Origin: Methylobacterium sp. 17Sr1-1
Lineage (GTDB): Bacteria; Pseudomonadota; Alphaproteobacteria; Rhizobiales; Beijerinckiaceae
Assembly: GCF_003173775.1 (NCBI RefSeq)
Contig: NZ_CP029552.1
Span: forward strand, 3,458,001 to 3,522,000
Length of the DNA stretch: 64,000 nt
Direction: 5' to 3'
Positions 8,081 through 16,273 of the stretch are shown piece after piece. Made by a program: the position numbers and the translations under genes. Each line of letters opens with the position of its first letter. Positions within the stretch are counted from its first letter, which is position 1. The notes under the pieces were generated by a model. The model was given only the letters and a program-made list of their open reading frames with translations, was not told where the DNA came from and did not search any database.

Positions 8081-8992
8081 TCACCCCGGCACCATCCCCT
8101 CCGGCAGCCCGGCGGCGTGATCCGCGATGTCTCCGGCGCGGGTGATCCACACCGCGTCGCGGTGTTGCGCGAGATGCGCCAGCGCCCGGCGCAGCGGCCG
8201 CAGCCGGTGCGGCTGGCCGACGAGGTAGGGGTGGAGCGCGATGCCCATCACCAGCGGCGCCGCGGAGGCGGCTTCGCGCATCTCCTCGAAGGTGTCGACG
8301 ATCATCTCGGCGAATTGCGCGCCGGAATCCTTGCGCCCGACGATGGAGGGGATGTCGTTCAGCTCCTGCGGATAGGGCACCGAGAGGATGCGCCCGCCGC
8401 CGCGGGTGGAGAACCAGGTCGGCTGGTCGTCGTGGCACCAGTCGAGGAGGTAGCGGTAGCCGGCCTCCGCCAGCAGGTCCGGGGTCGTGCGGCTCTGCGA
8501 GATCCAGGGGCCGAGCCAGCCCGCCGGGGCCCGGCCCTCCTCCCGGGTCAGGGTCGCGGTGGCCTCGGCGATCAGGGCCCGCTCCTCGTCCTCGGCTAAG
8601 GTACCCTGGCGCTCGGCGTTGCTGCGGCCGTGTCCCACCACCTCGTCGCCGCGGGCGCGGAACGCGTCCATCAGGCCGGGGCACTCGGCGTAGATGCGGC
8701 TGTTGACCAGCACCGAGGCCGGCAGGGACAGGTCGTCGAACAGTGCGGCGAGGCGGAACACCCCGACGCGGTTGCCCCAGTCGCGCCAGGCGTAGTTCAG
8801 CACGTCCGGCTGCGGCCCGCCCGGGGCCAGCTCGGCCCCGAGGCCGCCGCCGAACGCGAAGCACTCGACGTTGAGGGCGACGTAGACCGCCAGCCGTTTG
8901 CCCTCCGGCCAGTCGTAGGCGGGGCGCCGCGGCAGGGGGCTGTAGGCGTAGCGCCCGTGCGGTCGGGCCGGCGGGCGGGCCTCGTCGCTCAT
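8081..8992 (-). CDS. Polysaccharide deacetylase family protein (NodB superfamily, PuuE-like)
   Basis: A 303-residue soluble protein of the NodB metal-dependent carbohydrate esterase/amidohydrolase fold. The order LNVECFAFG, then VVGHGRSNAE, then LDWCHDDQPTWF and ALHPYLVGQP matches the cytosolic branch that includes allantoinase PuuE, rather than secreted chitin or peptidoglycan deacetylases. There is no signal peptide, which supports a small-molecule substrate such as an allantoin-like amide. It is followed 230 nt later by the chemoreceptor and preceded by a small secreted protein gene 16 nt away on the same strand. The substrate is inferred only from family resemblance. Confidence 0.8.
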   Translation of the reverse strand: MSDEARPPARPHGRYAYSPLPRRPAYDWPEGKRLAVYVALNVECFAFGGGLGAELAPGGPQPDVLNYAWRDWGNRVGVFRLAALFDDLSLPASVLVNSRIYAECPGLMDAFRARGDEVVGHGRSNAERQGTLAEDEERALIAEATATLTREEGRAPAGWLGPWISQSRTTPDLLAEAGYRYLLDWCHDDQPTWFSTRGGGRILSVPYPQELNDIPSIVGRKDSGAQFAEMIVDTFEEMREAASAAPLVMGIALHPYLVGQPHRLRPLRRALAHLAQHRDAVWITRAGDIADHAAGLPEGMVPG

Positions 8993-9008
8993 CCGTGTCT
9001 CCGTGGTC

Positions 9009-9398
9009 TCAAGGCTGTTTCGCGGGCGGCTCCGCCGGGGCGGCGGGCAGGAGGATCCCCGGGGCGATCTTGCCCTCGGGGCCGTACTCGCCTGCCACCG
9101 CCCGGCAGGCGGCGTCCCGGTTCTGCATCATCTGGTTCGACATCAGGGCGAAGATCGTCTGCACCTTGGCGCCGAACGGGCCGCGGGGCGGGCGCACGTC
9201 CTCGATCGACACCTGATAGCGCGCGAGCAGCGCCTCGAACGGCGCGGTGCCGATGCGGTAGCCGCAGACATTGGCCGCCGCGAACACGTAGGCCGCCGTC
9301 TCCAGCGCCCGGGGCGGGGGTGCGTTGCGGATGCCCTGCGCGCCGGCCGCACCACCGACGAGCGCGCCCGTCAGGGCGAGGAGCAGGGTCGGGCGCAT
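9009..9398 (-). CDS. Small secreted protein, hypothetical
   Basis: A 129-residue protein with a clear Sec signal peptide (MRPTLLLALTGALVGGAAGA, cut near residue 20). The mature part has two Cys (NVCGYRIG and DAACRAVAGEY) that could form a disulfide, and a Pro-rich tail (LLPAAPAEPPAKQP). I do not recognise the family. The start at 9398 is set by a strong GGAGGA 5-7 nt upstream; a longer in-frame extension to 9611 runs into the palindromic element and lacks signal-peptide character. It lies 16 nt upstream of the deacetylase gene on the same strand and may be co-transcribed. Confidence 0.65.
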   Translation of the reverse strand: MRPTLLLALTGALVGGAAGAQGIRNAPPPRALETAAYVFAAANVCGYRIGTAPFEALLARYQVSIEDVRPPRGPFGAKVQTIFALMSNQMMQNRDAACRAVAGEYGPEGKIAPGILLPAAPAEPPAKQP

Positions 9399-9516
9399 GA
9401 CGGGGATCCTCCGGACGGGGCCGCGCGGTCTGGGGCCGGGCTTCGGCACGGGAGCGAAGCTAGCGCGGCCGGCCGCCTGCGCCAGGGTGAGGGGATTGGA
9501 CCATCGTCTGCTCGTC

Positions 9517-9687
9517 GCCCTTTCCCGGACGACTGGAGCGTCAGCGGAAGGAGATCCGGGATCCAGCGCAAAAAGTCGCGAAGCGTCTGCCTGTCTGCAA
9601 CGTTGCAGCATTCGGAGCCGCTTCGCGGCACTTCTCTCCTGGGTCCCGGATCTCCTTCCGCGTCGCTCCAGTCGTCCGGGAAAGGGC
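9517..9687. repeat. 171-bp palindromic element
   Basis: Two arms of about 49 nt (9517-9565 and 9639-9687) are near-perfect reverse complements, each beginning or ending with GCCCTTTCCCGGACGACTGG. They enclose a 73-bp centre that contains a second perfect palindrome, CTGCAACGTTGCAG. The element sits in a 443-bp gap between divergent genes, with no open reading frame of note. It resembles REP or small MITE-like elements and would fold into a long stem. The rest of the gap (9399-9516 and 9688-9841) shows nothing distinctive. Confidence 0.85.
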
Positions 9688-9841
9688 GTGGAGGGATCGT
9701 GAAACGGGCGATGGCTTTCGCACCAGCCGCGCAGCCGCGGCCGGTTCCTGCAAAAAACTACCCACCAGTATCCGTCCCGCCCATGGCCGCCCCCGCCCTC
9801 CGGCCTATCTGCCGTCCGACGCGACGATGGCCTGAGGGCGC

Positions 9842-10453
9842 ATGACCACGACCTTCTTCCTGGTGCGGCACGCCGCCCACGACCGTCTCGGCCGCGTCCT
9901 GTGCGGGCGGATGCCCGGGGTGACGCTCGGGCGCGAGGGGAGGGCGCAGGCCGAGGCGCTCGCCGCGCGGCTCGCCGGCGAGGGGCTGGCGGCGGTCCTC
10001 GCCTCGCCGCTGGAGCGGGCGCAGGAGACCGCCATCCCGCTCGCGGCCCGGGCCGGGCTCGCGGTCGAGACCCTGCCGGCCCTGAACGAGATCGATTTCG
10101 GCGCCTGGACCGGGCGGAGCTTCGACGCCCTGCACGGCGATCCCGTCTGGACCGGCTGGAACCAGGCCCGCCACGTCACCCGGCCGCCGGGGGGCGAGAC
10201 GGCGTTGGAGGCGCAAGCCCGCGTGCTGCAGGGGCTGGAAGCCTTGCGTGCCCGCCACGGCGAGGCCCGCCTCGCCCTCGTCAGCCACGCCGACGTGATC
10301 AAGCTCGTGATCGCCCACGCCCTCGGGCTCGGGGCGGACGCGATGCAACGCTTCGAGATCGGCCCGGCCTCGGTGAGCGTGCTGGTGCTGGGCGCCTGGG
10401 GCGCCAAGGTCGAGAGCCTGAACGAGCGGGCCTTCCTGGGGAGCCACGCATGA
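9842..10453 (+). CDS. Histidine phosphatase family protein
   Basis: A 203-residue member of the phosphoglycerate-mutase-like superfamily. The N-terminal LVRHAAHD holds the phospho-accepting His10 in an RHA rather than the usual RHG context. SPLERAQETA and EIDFGAWTG supply further phosphate-pocket residues, and SHAD near residue 147 gives the second catalytic His. It probably dephosphorylates a small metabolite. Its stop overlaps the start of the methyltransferase gene (ATGA), which indicates translational coupling and a shared pathway. Related pairs occur in alpha-ribazole-phosphatase and sugar-phosphatase contexts, but nothing here identifies the substrate. Confidence 0.85.
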   Translation: MTTTFFLVRHAAHDRLGRVLCGRMPGVTLGREGRAQAEALAARLAGEGLAAVLASPLERAQETAIPLAARAGLAVETLPALNEIDFGAWTGRSFDALHGDPVWTGWNQARHVTRPPGGETALEAQARVLQGLEALRARHGEARLALVSHADVIKLVIAHALGLGADAMQRFEIGPASVSVLVLGAWGAKVESLNERAFLGSHA

Positions 10454-11232
10454 CCGACGAGACCTTGCGCGCCCAGTCTCTACACGCCGAATCCCTGCGC
10501 GAACGGGCCGAGGCCCTCGGGCCGTGGTTCCACAACATCGAGATCGCGCCGGGTGTGTTCACCGCGCCCGGCCACTTCCTCGGCGACTACCCGATGGTGA
10601 AGTGGCGCACCTTCGCCGATGCGGTGCCCCGCGACCTCACCGGCAAGACGGTGCTCGACATCGGCTGCAATGCCGGCTTCTACGCCGTCGAGATGAAGCG
10701 CCGCGGCGCGGCCCGGGTGCTCGGGATCGACGAGGACGAGCGCTACCTCGCGCAAGCCCGCTTCGTCGCCGAGGCGCTGGGCGCCGAGATCGAGTTCCGC
10801 AACCTCTCGGTCTACGATGTCGGGGCGCTGGGCGAGCGCTTCGACGTGGTGCTGTTCATGGGGGTGCTCTACCACCTGCGCCACCCGCTCCTCGCCCTCG
10901 ACCTGATCCACGCCCACGTCGCCGGCGACCTGATGGTGTTCCAGTCGATGCAACGGGGCGCGGGCACGATCGCACCGGTGGCGGCGGATTACGACTTCTT
11001 CGATGCCCGCCATTTCGACGATCCGGGCTACCCGAAGCTGCACTTCATCGAGCACCGTTACGCCGGCGACCCGACCAACTGGTGGGCGCCCAACCGCGCC
11101 TGCACCGAGGCGATGCTGCGGGCCTCCGGCTTCCGGATCGAGGCGCATCCGGAAGAAGAGGTCTATCTCTGCCGCCGGGTCACGATGCCGGACGCGGGCC
11201 GGCCGGTCACCCCGGCGCGGCCGGAGGCCTGA
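10450..11232 (+). CDS. SAM-dependent methyltransferase (TIGR04290-like)
   Basis: A 260-residue class I methyltransferase. Motif I is TVLDIGCNAGFYAVEMKRRG, followed by VLGIDEDERYLAQAR and the post-motif VLFMGVLYHLRHPLLALD. The N-terminal NIEIAPGVFTAPGHFLGDYP matches a family I recall as TIGR04290, tied to a conserved cluster for an uncharacterised small molecule together with glycosidase-, PIG-L- and epimerase-like genes. The region is also reminiscent of the tRNA carboxymethyltransferase CmoB fold. The ATGA overlap with the phosphatase gene suggests coupling. Cytosolic; the acceptor is unknown. Family assignment is from memory and should be tested against the profile. Confidence 0.8.
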   Translation: MTDETLRAQSLHAESLRERAEALGPWFHNIEIAPGVFTAPGHFLGDYPMVKWRTFADAVPRDLTGKTVLDIGCNAGFYAVEMKRRGAARVLGIDEDERYLAQARFVAEALGAEIEFRNLSVYDVGALGERFDVVLFMGVLYHLRHPLLALDLIHAHVAGDLMVFQSMQRGAGTIAPVAADYDFFDARHFDDPGYPKLHFIEHRYAGDPTNWWAPNRACTEAMLRASGFRIEAHPEEEVYLCRRVTMPDAGRPVTPARPEA

Positions 11233-11338
11233 CCGGTACACGGGGCGGTCCTGCATCCTATAACGGGTCACGGGGTACGCGATTTGCCACGCTCGCGGCG
11301 CCCTCGAGGATCCGCGCGCCCGTGACCCTTCCCCCCCG

Positions 11339-13465
11339 ATGAAGCCCCGGCCCGTCCCCTTGCCCCTCCGCCGCGGCACCCTGCGCGAGCCGGGCCCCGA
11401 CCTCGCCCGGCTGCCGGTGGCGCCGGACCTCGCCGGCATCAACGTCGCCGAGGGCCTGCGGGCGGCGGTCGCCTTCGCGAGCATCATCCTGCTCGAATGG
11501 TGGCTGGCCTGGCCGCCGCTCCTCACCATGGCGCTCGCCGCCAACCTGACCTGCTTCTGCGACATCGGCGGGCCGATCCGGCCGCGGCTGCGGGCACTCC
11601 TCGCCTTCGCGGGGCTCGGCGGCCTGTTCTGGGGCGCCTTCGGGGTGATGGAGGGCTACGGCCCGGCCCTGGTGCTGCCGGTGGCGCTCGTCGTCATCTT
11701 CGGCTGCACCTTCGCGCGGGTCTGGGGCGTGCCGGCCCAGACCGTCGGCAACGTGCTGGTGGTGGTGCTCTGCCTCGCCCTCGACCGGGCGCTCACGGTC
11801 GAGCAGGGCGCGGTCGTCGCCGCGATGTTCTGGGCCGGCGGGCTCTGGGCCACCTTCCTGGCCCTCGTCGTGTGGCGGCTCCACCCCTACCGGCCCGCCC
11901 ACGCGGCGATCGGCGGCGTCTGGCGCGGGCTGTCGCGGCTGGCCCGCGACCTGCGCCGGCTCTCCGCCGAGCTGCCGGGAGACGACACGAACGGGGTCGA
12001 CACGAACGTGACCGAGTTGGCGGTCTGGGAGGCCCATGCCCGCGGCCACCGCCGGGCGGTGCGCGACGCCATCGAGGCCGCCCGCACCCTGGTGCTCGAT
12101 CTCGCCCGCAGCCGCGCCCGCCTGTCGGAGCGCAATGCCCGGGCGCTGATCCGGCTGGAAGCCGCCGAGCAGCTGTTCGGGGTGATGATCGCCCTGTCGG
12201 ACTATCTCGAGCGCGCCACCCCGGCGCAGCGGGCGGAGGCCGCAAAGCTCCTGCGCCTGCTGCCGCCGATGCTGAAGATCCTGTCCCGGGCGATCCGCCG
12301 CGACCGGCCGGTGGACCTGAGGCGCATCGAGCGGGCGCTCGCCCGGGCGAAGCCCGCCGCCGACGCCGACCCCGCCTATCGCCGGATGGCCGAGCGCATC
12401 CTCGACCGGGTGCGGATCGGCGCCAAGCTGTCGGGGCCGGAGGACCTCGCCGGCGGCGGGGGGCTGGCCGGCGCGCCGGCCCCGCCCTGGCGCGAGACGG
12501 TGCTAGCCCCGCTGCGCGCCAACCTGACCTGGTCCTCGGCCAATCTGCGCCACGCCGTGCGGGCGACCGTGGTGGCGCTGCCGGCGCTCGCCGTCACCTT
12601 CTGGTGGCCCGGCCCCTTCACCCACTGGCTCACCATCACGGTGGTGCTGACGATGCAGCCCTTCTACGCCGCCACCTGGCAGCGGGCGCTGGAGCGCATC
12701 GGCGGCACGGTGCTGGGCGGGGTGATCGGGGCGGTGCTCGCCTTCTACGCCACCTCGCCGCCGATCCTCGCCGCCATGATGGTGCCGCTCAGCGTGATCG
12801 GCTTCGCCGCCCGCGGCGTGAGCTACGGCACCTTCATCGCCTGCCTGACGCCCCTCGTGGTGGTGCTGGTGGAACTCGTCGAGCCCGGCCACTCGTCCTG
12901 GGAGATCGTCGGGATGCGGGCCCTGTTCACGGTGCTGGGCGGCGCGGTGGCGGTGCTGGCGGGCCTGCTCCTGTGGCCGCTCTGGGAGCCGGGCCGGGTG
13001 CGCGACGCGCTGCGCGCCGCGCTGACGACCCACGCCCGCTACGCCGAGGCGGTGGTGGCGGAGCGCTTGGGCGAAGGCACCCCCGCCGCCGCCGAGGCCG
13101 CGGCCCGGGCGGCGGGCCTCGCCAGCAACAACCTCGAAGCGGCGCTCTCCCGCGCGCTCCAGGAGCCGCGGCGGCGCGGCCGCTCCCGCATCGAGGCCGC
13201 GATGGTCGCCGACGCCACCCTGCGCCGCATGGCCGGGCGCCTGGCGATCCTGCGCCACGAGCCCGAGCCGGCCGGGGCGGACGCCGCGGCCTGGCGGGCC
13301 TGGCGCGACTGGCTGGCCGGAGCGCTCGCCCGCACCGCGAGCGGCGAGCGGTTGCCGCCGAAGCCGGACGGGGCGGATTCGGCGGCGTTCGGGCGCATCG
13401 CGGCCCAGGTCGAGCTCCTGGCCGGGACCTTGAAGCGGGCGGGGATCGGCGGCGCGCCGCCGTGA
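11339..13465 (+). CDS. FUSC family / aromatic-acid-exporter-like membrane protein
   Basis: A 708-residue inner-membrane protein with the duplicated FUSC architecture. Five or six membrane segments at about residues 40-180 and again at about 395-545 are separated by a soluble helical region, and a second helical region forms the C-terminus. Signature stretches are PPLLTMALAANLTCFC and the repeat-2 segment FTHWLTITVVLTMQPFYA. The family includes AaeB and YccC/YhcP proteins that export aromatic carboxylic acids or fusaric acid, usually with a membrane-fusion partner. No such partner adjoins it here, so it may act alone like YccS or use a remote subunit. Confidence 0.85.
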   Translation: MKPRPVPLPLRRGTLREPGPDLARLPVAPDLAGINVAEGLRAAVAFASIILLEWWLAWPPLLTMALAANLTCFCDIGGPIRPRLRALLAFAGLGGLFWGAFGVMEGYGPALVLPVALVVIFGCTFARVWGVPAQTVGNVLVVVLCLALDRALTVEQGAVVAAMFWAGGLWATFLALVVWRLHPYRPAHAAIGGVWRGLSRLARDLRRLSAELPGDDTNGVDTNVTELAVWEAHARGHRRAVRDAIEAARTLVLDLARSRARLSERNARALIRLEAAEQLFGVMIALSDYLERATPAQRAEAAKLLRLLPPMLKILSRAIRRDRPVDLRRIERALARAKPAADADPAYRRMAERILDRVRIGAKLSGPEDLAGGGGLAGAPAPPWRETVLAPLRANLTWSSANLRHAVRATVVALPALAVTFWWPGPFTHWLTITVVLTMQPFYAATWQRALERIGGTVLGGVIGAVLAFYATSPPILAAMMVPLSVIGFAARGVSYGTFIACLTPLVVVLVELVEPGHSSWEIVGMRALFTVLGGAVAVLAGLLLWPLWEPGRVRDALRAALTTHARYAEAVVAERLGEGTPAAAEAAARAAGLASNNLEAALSRALQEPRRRGRSRIEAAMVADATLRRMAGRLAILRHEPEPAGADAAAWRAWRDWLAGALARTASGERLPPKPDGADSAAFGRIAAQVELLAGTLKRAGIGGAPP

Positions 13466-13479
13466 CCTCCCCAAAAAAT

Positions 13480-13735
13480 GAAAATGGCGCGGGTTTCCCC
13501 TCCCCCGCGGGCGGGGAGAGAACTTCATCGACCTCGTCGTCGATGAAGTGAGCGCAGGCGAAAGCCGGAGCGAGGGTGAGGGGGTGTGTCCGGACACGGC
13601 TCCTCCGGAAACACCCCCTCACCCTCGCCCTGCGGGCTCCCTGAGTACCCGACAAGGGGTACTCAGGCCTCTCCCCGCCCGCGGGGAGAGGAGAATTCCC
13701 GCGCTCCATTCTTTTCCCGGACATGCTCCCGCGAA
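13480..13735. repeat. Complex palindromic repeat region, copy 1
   Basis: A run of nested inverted repeats fills the gap between convergent genes. Outer blocks are CCCCGCGGGCGGGGAGAG near 13505 and its complement near 13672. A perfect hairpin with 10-nt arms CTGAGTACCC/GGGTACTCAG lies at 13641-13666. The blocks AGCGAGGGTGAGGGGGTG and CCCCCTCACCCTCGC recur in the element at 39256-39480, so both belong to one family. No gene is visible inside. Confidence 0.8.
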
Positions 13736-13742
13736 GGCCGCG

Positions 13743-15080
13743 CTACGCCGCCCTGACTTCCCCGAGGAACGCTCCCACCGCCGCGCTCATCGCCGCCGCC
13801 TGCCGGCCGAGATCCTGGGTGGAGCCGGTGACGCGGGACGCGGCCTCGGCGGTGCCGCCGGCATCCTCGCGCACCCGGTCGATCAGGCGGGCGACCTCGT
13901 CGGTGCCGGCGCTGACGTCGCGGGTGCTGCGGGCGATCTCGGCGGTGGCGGCGCTCTGCTCCTCGACCGCGGCGGAGATCATCGCGCTGCTCTCGCTGAC
14001 CCGCCCGATCGTCTCGCGGATGCGGGCGATCGCCTCGACCGAGCCGCCTGCCGCCGCCCGCATGGCGTCGATCTGGCCGGCGATCGTCCCGGTCGCCCGG
14101 GCGGTCTGCTGCGCCAGCGCCTTCACCTCGGCGGCGACCACCGCGAAGCCCCGTCCCGCCGCCCCGGCGCGGGAGGCCTCGATCGTGGCGTTCAGCGCCA
14201 GCAGGTTGGTCTGGCTGGCGATGCCGGTGATCAGCGTCACCACCTCGCCGACCTGCGCCACCGCCCCGGCGAGCGCCGTCACCCGCGCCGCCACCGCGTC
14301 GGACTGCGCCACCGCGTCCTCCGCCACCGCGTGGGAGCGGCCGACCTCGCCGGCGATCTCGGCAATGGCGGCCCGCAGCTGCTCGGCGGAGCGCGCCACC
14401 TGCTCGGTCCCGGCCGAGGCCTCGATCACCGCCGCCGCGACGGCGGTCGCCGCCTCGGTCGAGCGCGCGGCATTGCGCGACAGGGCGCCCACGGTGCCGT
14501 CGAGGGCGAGCGCCTGGTCGGCGACCGCGCCGATCGCCGCCCCGACGCGCTCCTCGAAGGCCTGGGCCAGGGCGGCGGTGGTGCGGCGGCGGCTCGCCTG
14601 CTCGGCGGCCGCGTAGGTCTCGAGCAGCACTTCGAGGTCGAGCCACGCCGCCCGGGTGAGGGCGCCCTGGAGCGCCGCCGCATCCCTCCGACCGAGCAGC
14701 CGGCGCGGGCCGGCGAGGCCCAGGGCCTCGGCGAGCCCCGCCGACACCGTGGCGTGGCAGATCGCGACCGCGTAGGCCGGTACCCGCCGGGCGTAGAAGA
14801 CCGAGGCCAGCCGCTCGGCGGAGGCCGTGAAGTCCGGCCCGAAATCGCCGCTCACCACCCGCACCCAGTGCGCCACCCGGGCCGCGTGCACCTCCGGGTC
14901 GCGCAGGGCCTCCTGGATCTCCGGCCAGTCGCCGAAGCGGGCGTTCCACGCGGCGAGCAGCCCCGGCAGGCGCTCGCGCGCGAAGCCGGCGAGGCCGCGC
15001 AGGCGGGTCCGGTCGTCCTCCGTGAGGCCGAAGGTGGCGAAGCGCCGGCTCTGCGCGGCGGTGACGACCGTCTGATCCAT
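13743..15080 (-). CDS. Globin-coupled chemoreceptor (HemAT-like), soluble
   Basis: A 445-residue cytoplasmic chemoreceptor. Residues 1-160 are a protoglobin-like sensor fold; [14 protein letters not shown] at about 71-84 matches the conserved HW segment. Residues about 190-445 form the methyl-accepting signalling domain with [19 protein letters not shown] and [15 protein letters not shown]. There are no membrane segments. In family members the haem-ligating His sits in a V-H-A-R-x-x-x-P pattern; here the stretch reads [11 protein letters not shown], which puts Tyr96 at that place. It may bind haem through Tyr, or not bind it at all. It ends at the palindromic region and starts 80 nt downstream of a LysR gene on the same strand. 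Confidence 0.85.
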   Translation of the reverse strand: MDQTVVTAAQSRRFATFGLTEDDRTRLRGLAGFARERLPGLLAAWNARFGDWPEIQEALRDPEVHAARVAHWVRVVSGDFGPDFTASAERLASVFYARRVPAYAVAICHATVSAGLAEALGLAGPRRLLGRRDAAALQGALTRAAWLDLEVLLETYAAAEQASRRRTTAALAQAFEERVGAAIGAVADQALALDGTVGALSRNAARSTEAATAVAAAVIEASAGTEQVARSAEQLRAAIAEIAGEVGRSHAVAEDAVAQSDAVAARVTALAGAVAQVGEVVTLITGIASQTNLLALNATIEASRAGAAGRGFAVVAAEVKALAQQTARATGTIAGQIDAMRAAAGGSVEAIARIRETIGRVSESSAMISAAVEEQSAATAEIARSTRDVSAGTDEVARLIDRVREDAGGTAEAASRVTGSTQDLGRQAAAMSAAVGAFLGEVRAA

Positions 15081-15159
15081 GGCTCAGTTGCACCTGCTCG
15101 GGTACACAACTGATGCGAGTAGTTCGATAATTTTCGGTTATCGCCGATCGATTGGGCCG

Positions 15160-16110
15160 CTAATCATTGCCTGTGAGGTCCTCCGGCCCGCCCGCCAGGC
15201 TGCGGACGCAGGCGGCGATCTCCCGGCGCAGCCAGGCGTGGCCCGGATGGCGCTCGACCCGCCGGGCCCAGACCAGGACCGAGGCGGTGACCGGCAGGTC
15301 CGGATCCGCCGGCAGGGCCGCGCAGGCGACCGGGTGCACCGTCGCGAGGGTGCGGGCGATCCGCCCGGCCATCACCGCCACCAGGTCGGAGCGGGCGAGG
15401 ATCGGCGCCGCCGACAGGAACGGCGCCGCCATCGCGATGCGGCGCGAGCCCAAGCCCCGGCGCGACAGGATCGCGTCGAGGAAGCCGACATCGTCGCCGG
15501 TGGAGGAGACGACGAGGTGCGCGAGATCCGCGAGACGCTCGTAGGTGAGGGGCGAGGCGAAGGCCGGGTGCCCGCGCCGCGCGACCACCGCGAACCCGTC
15601 CCGGATCAGCGTGGTGGTGCCGAAGCGCTCGCCCTCGACCCGGCCGGCGCCGACGATGCCGAGATCGACGTCGCCGCGATCGAGCAGGTCGTCGACCCGC
15701 ACCGTGCCGCTCGGGCTCATGTGCAGGCTCAGGGACGGCGCCCTCTGGCCGATCCACTCGGCGATCGGCGCGGCCAGGACCACCGCGGCGGTGTTGTTGA
15801 GCACCAGGCGGAAGCGCGCGCCGGACGTGGCCGGATCGAACCGGTCCTGGTGCAGCGCCCCCTCGATCTCGGCCAGCGCCCGGCGCACCGGCTCGGCGAG
15901 GTCGAGGTCGAGGGCGCGGGGCGTCGGGCTCATGCCCTCCGGCCCGCGCACGAACAATTCGTCGCTGAGCGCCCGGCGCAGGCGCTGGAGCGCGTGGCTC
16001 ACCGCCGACTGGCTCAGGCCCAGCCGCTCGCCGGCGCGCGTCACGTGGCGCTCGCGCATGATCGCGTCGAACACGATGAGCAGCTTGAAGTCGAACGCGT
16101 CCCAGTTCAC
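15160..16110 (-). CDS. LysR family transcriptional regulator (NodD-like branch)
   Basis: A 316-residue regulator. The N-terminal winged helix-turn-helix is at residues 5-65 (LLIVFDAIMRERHVTRAGER, then LSQSAVSHALQRLRR), followed by the linker and a periplasmic-binding-like effector domain. The start MNWDAFDFKLLIVFDAIM and the phrase DELFVRGPEGMSPTPRA are typical of the NodD/LeuO-like subgroup, which responds to aromatic or flavonoid-type inducers. Its gene lies between the bicupin (163 nt upstream) and the globin chemoreceptor, all on the minus strand. No divergent partner gene exists, so its target is not evident from position. Confidence 0.88.
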   Translation of the reverse strand: MNWDAFDFKLLIVFDAIMRERHVTRAGERLGLSQSAVSHALQRLRRALSDELFVRGPEGMSPTPRALDLDLAEPVRRALAEIEGALHQDRFDPATSGARFRLVLNNTAAVVLAAPIAEWIGQRAPSLSLHMSPSGTVRVDDLLDRGDVDLGIVGAGRVEGERFGTTTLIRDGFAVVARRGHPAFASPLTYERLADLAHLVVSSTGDDVGFLDAILSRRGLGSRRIAMAAPFLSAAPILARSDLVAVMAGRIARTLATVHPVACAALPADPDLPVTASVLVWARRVERHPGHAWLRREIAACVRSLAGGPEDLTGND

Positions 16111-16160
16111 GGGCGCGGGTTGTAGCCGAGGCGGGCGGTGGCGGATAGGCGCGACGCGTG

Positions 16161-16247
16161 AACCCTCCCCCCCACGGAACTCGGGCTTGCCCGAGTTCCG
16201 ATCCTCTGCCCAAGTCGGGCAGGCCCGACTTGGGATGGGGGAAGGTT
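16161..16247. repeat. Double-hairpin repeat
   Basis: Two perfect hairpins lie side by side: GGAACTCGGG/CCCGAGTTCC at 16176-16199 and CCCAAGTCGGG/CCCGACTTGGG at 16209-16234, enclosed by AACCCTCCCC and GGGGAAGGTT. It sits just downstream of the bicupin gene and upstream of the LysR gene, and may terminate the bicupin transcript. It also looks like a mobile intergenic repeat. Confidence 0.75.
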
Positions 16248-16273
16248 CGCCCGCGCGTTTCGAAACGCCGGAC

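Noticed and set aside
12503..13597. Long minus-strand frame opposite the FUSC gene, extending into the repeat
   Set aside because: Shadow of a membrane-protein gene; no start signals and no domain.
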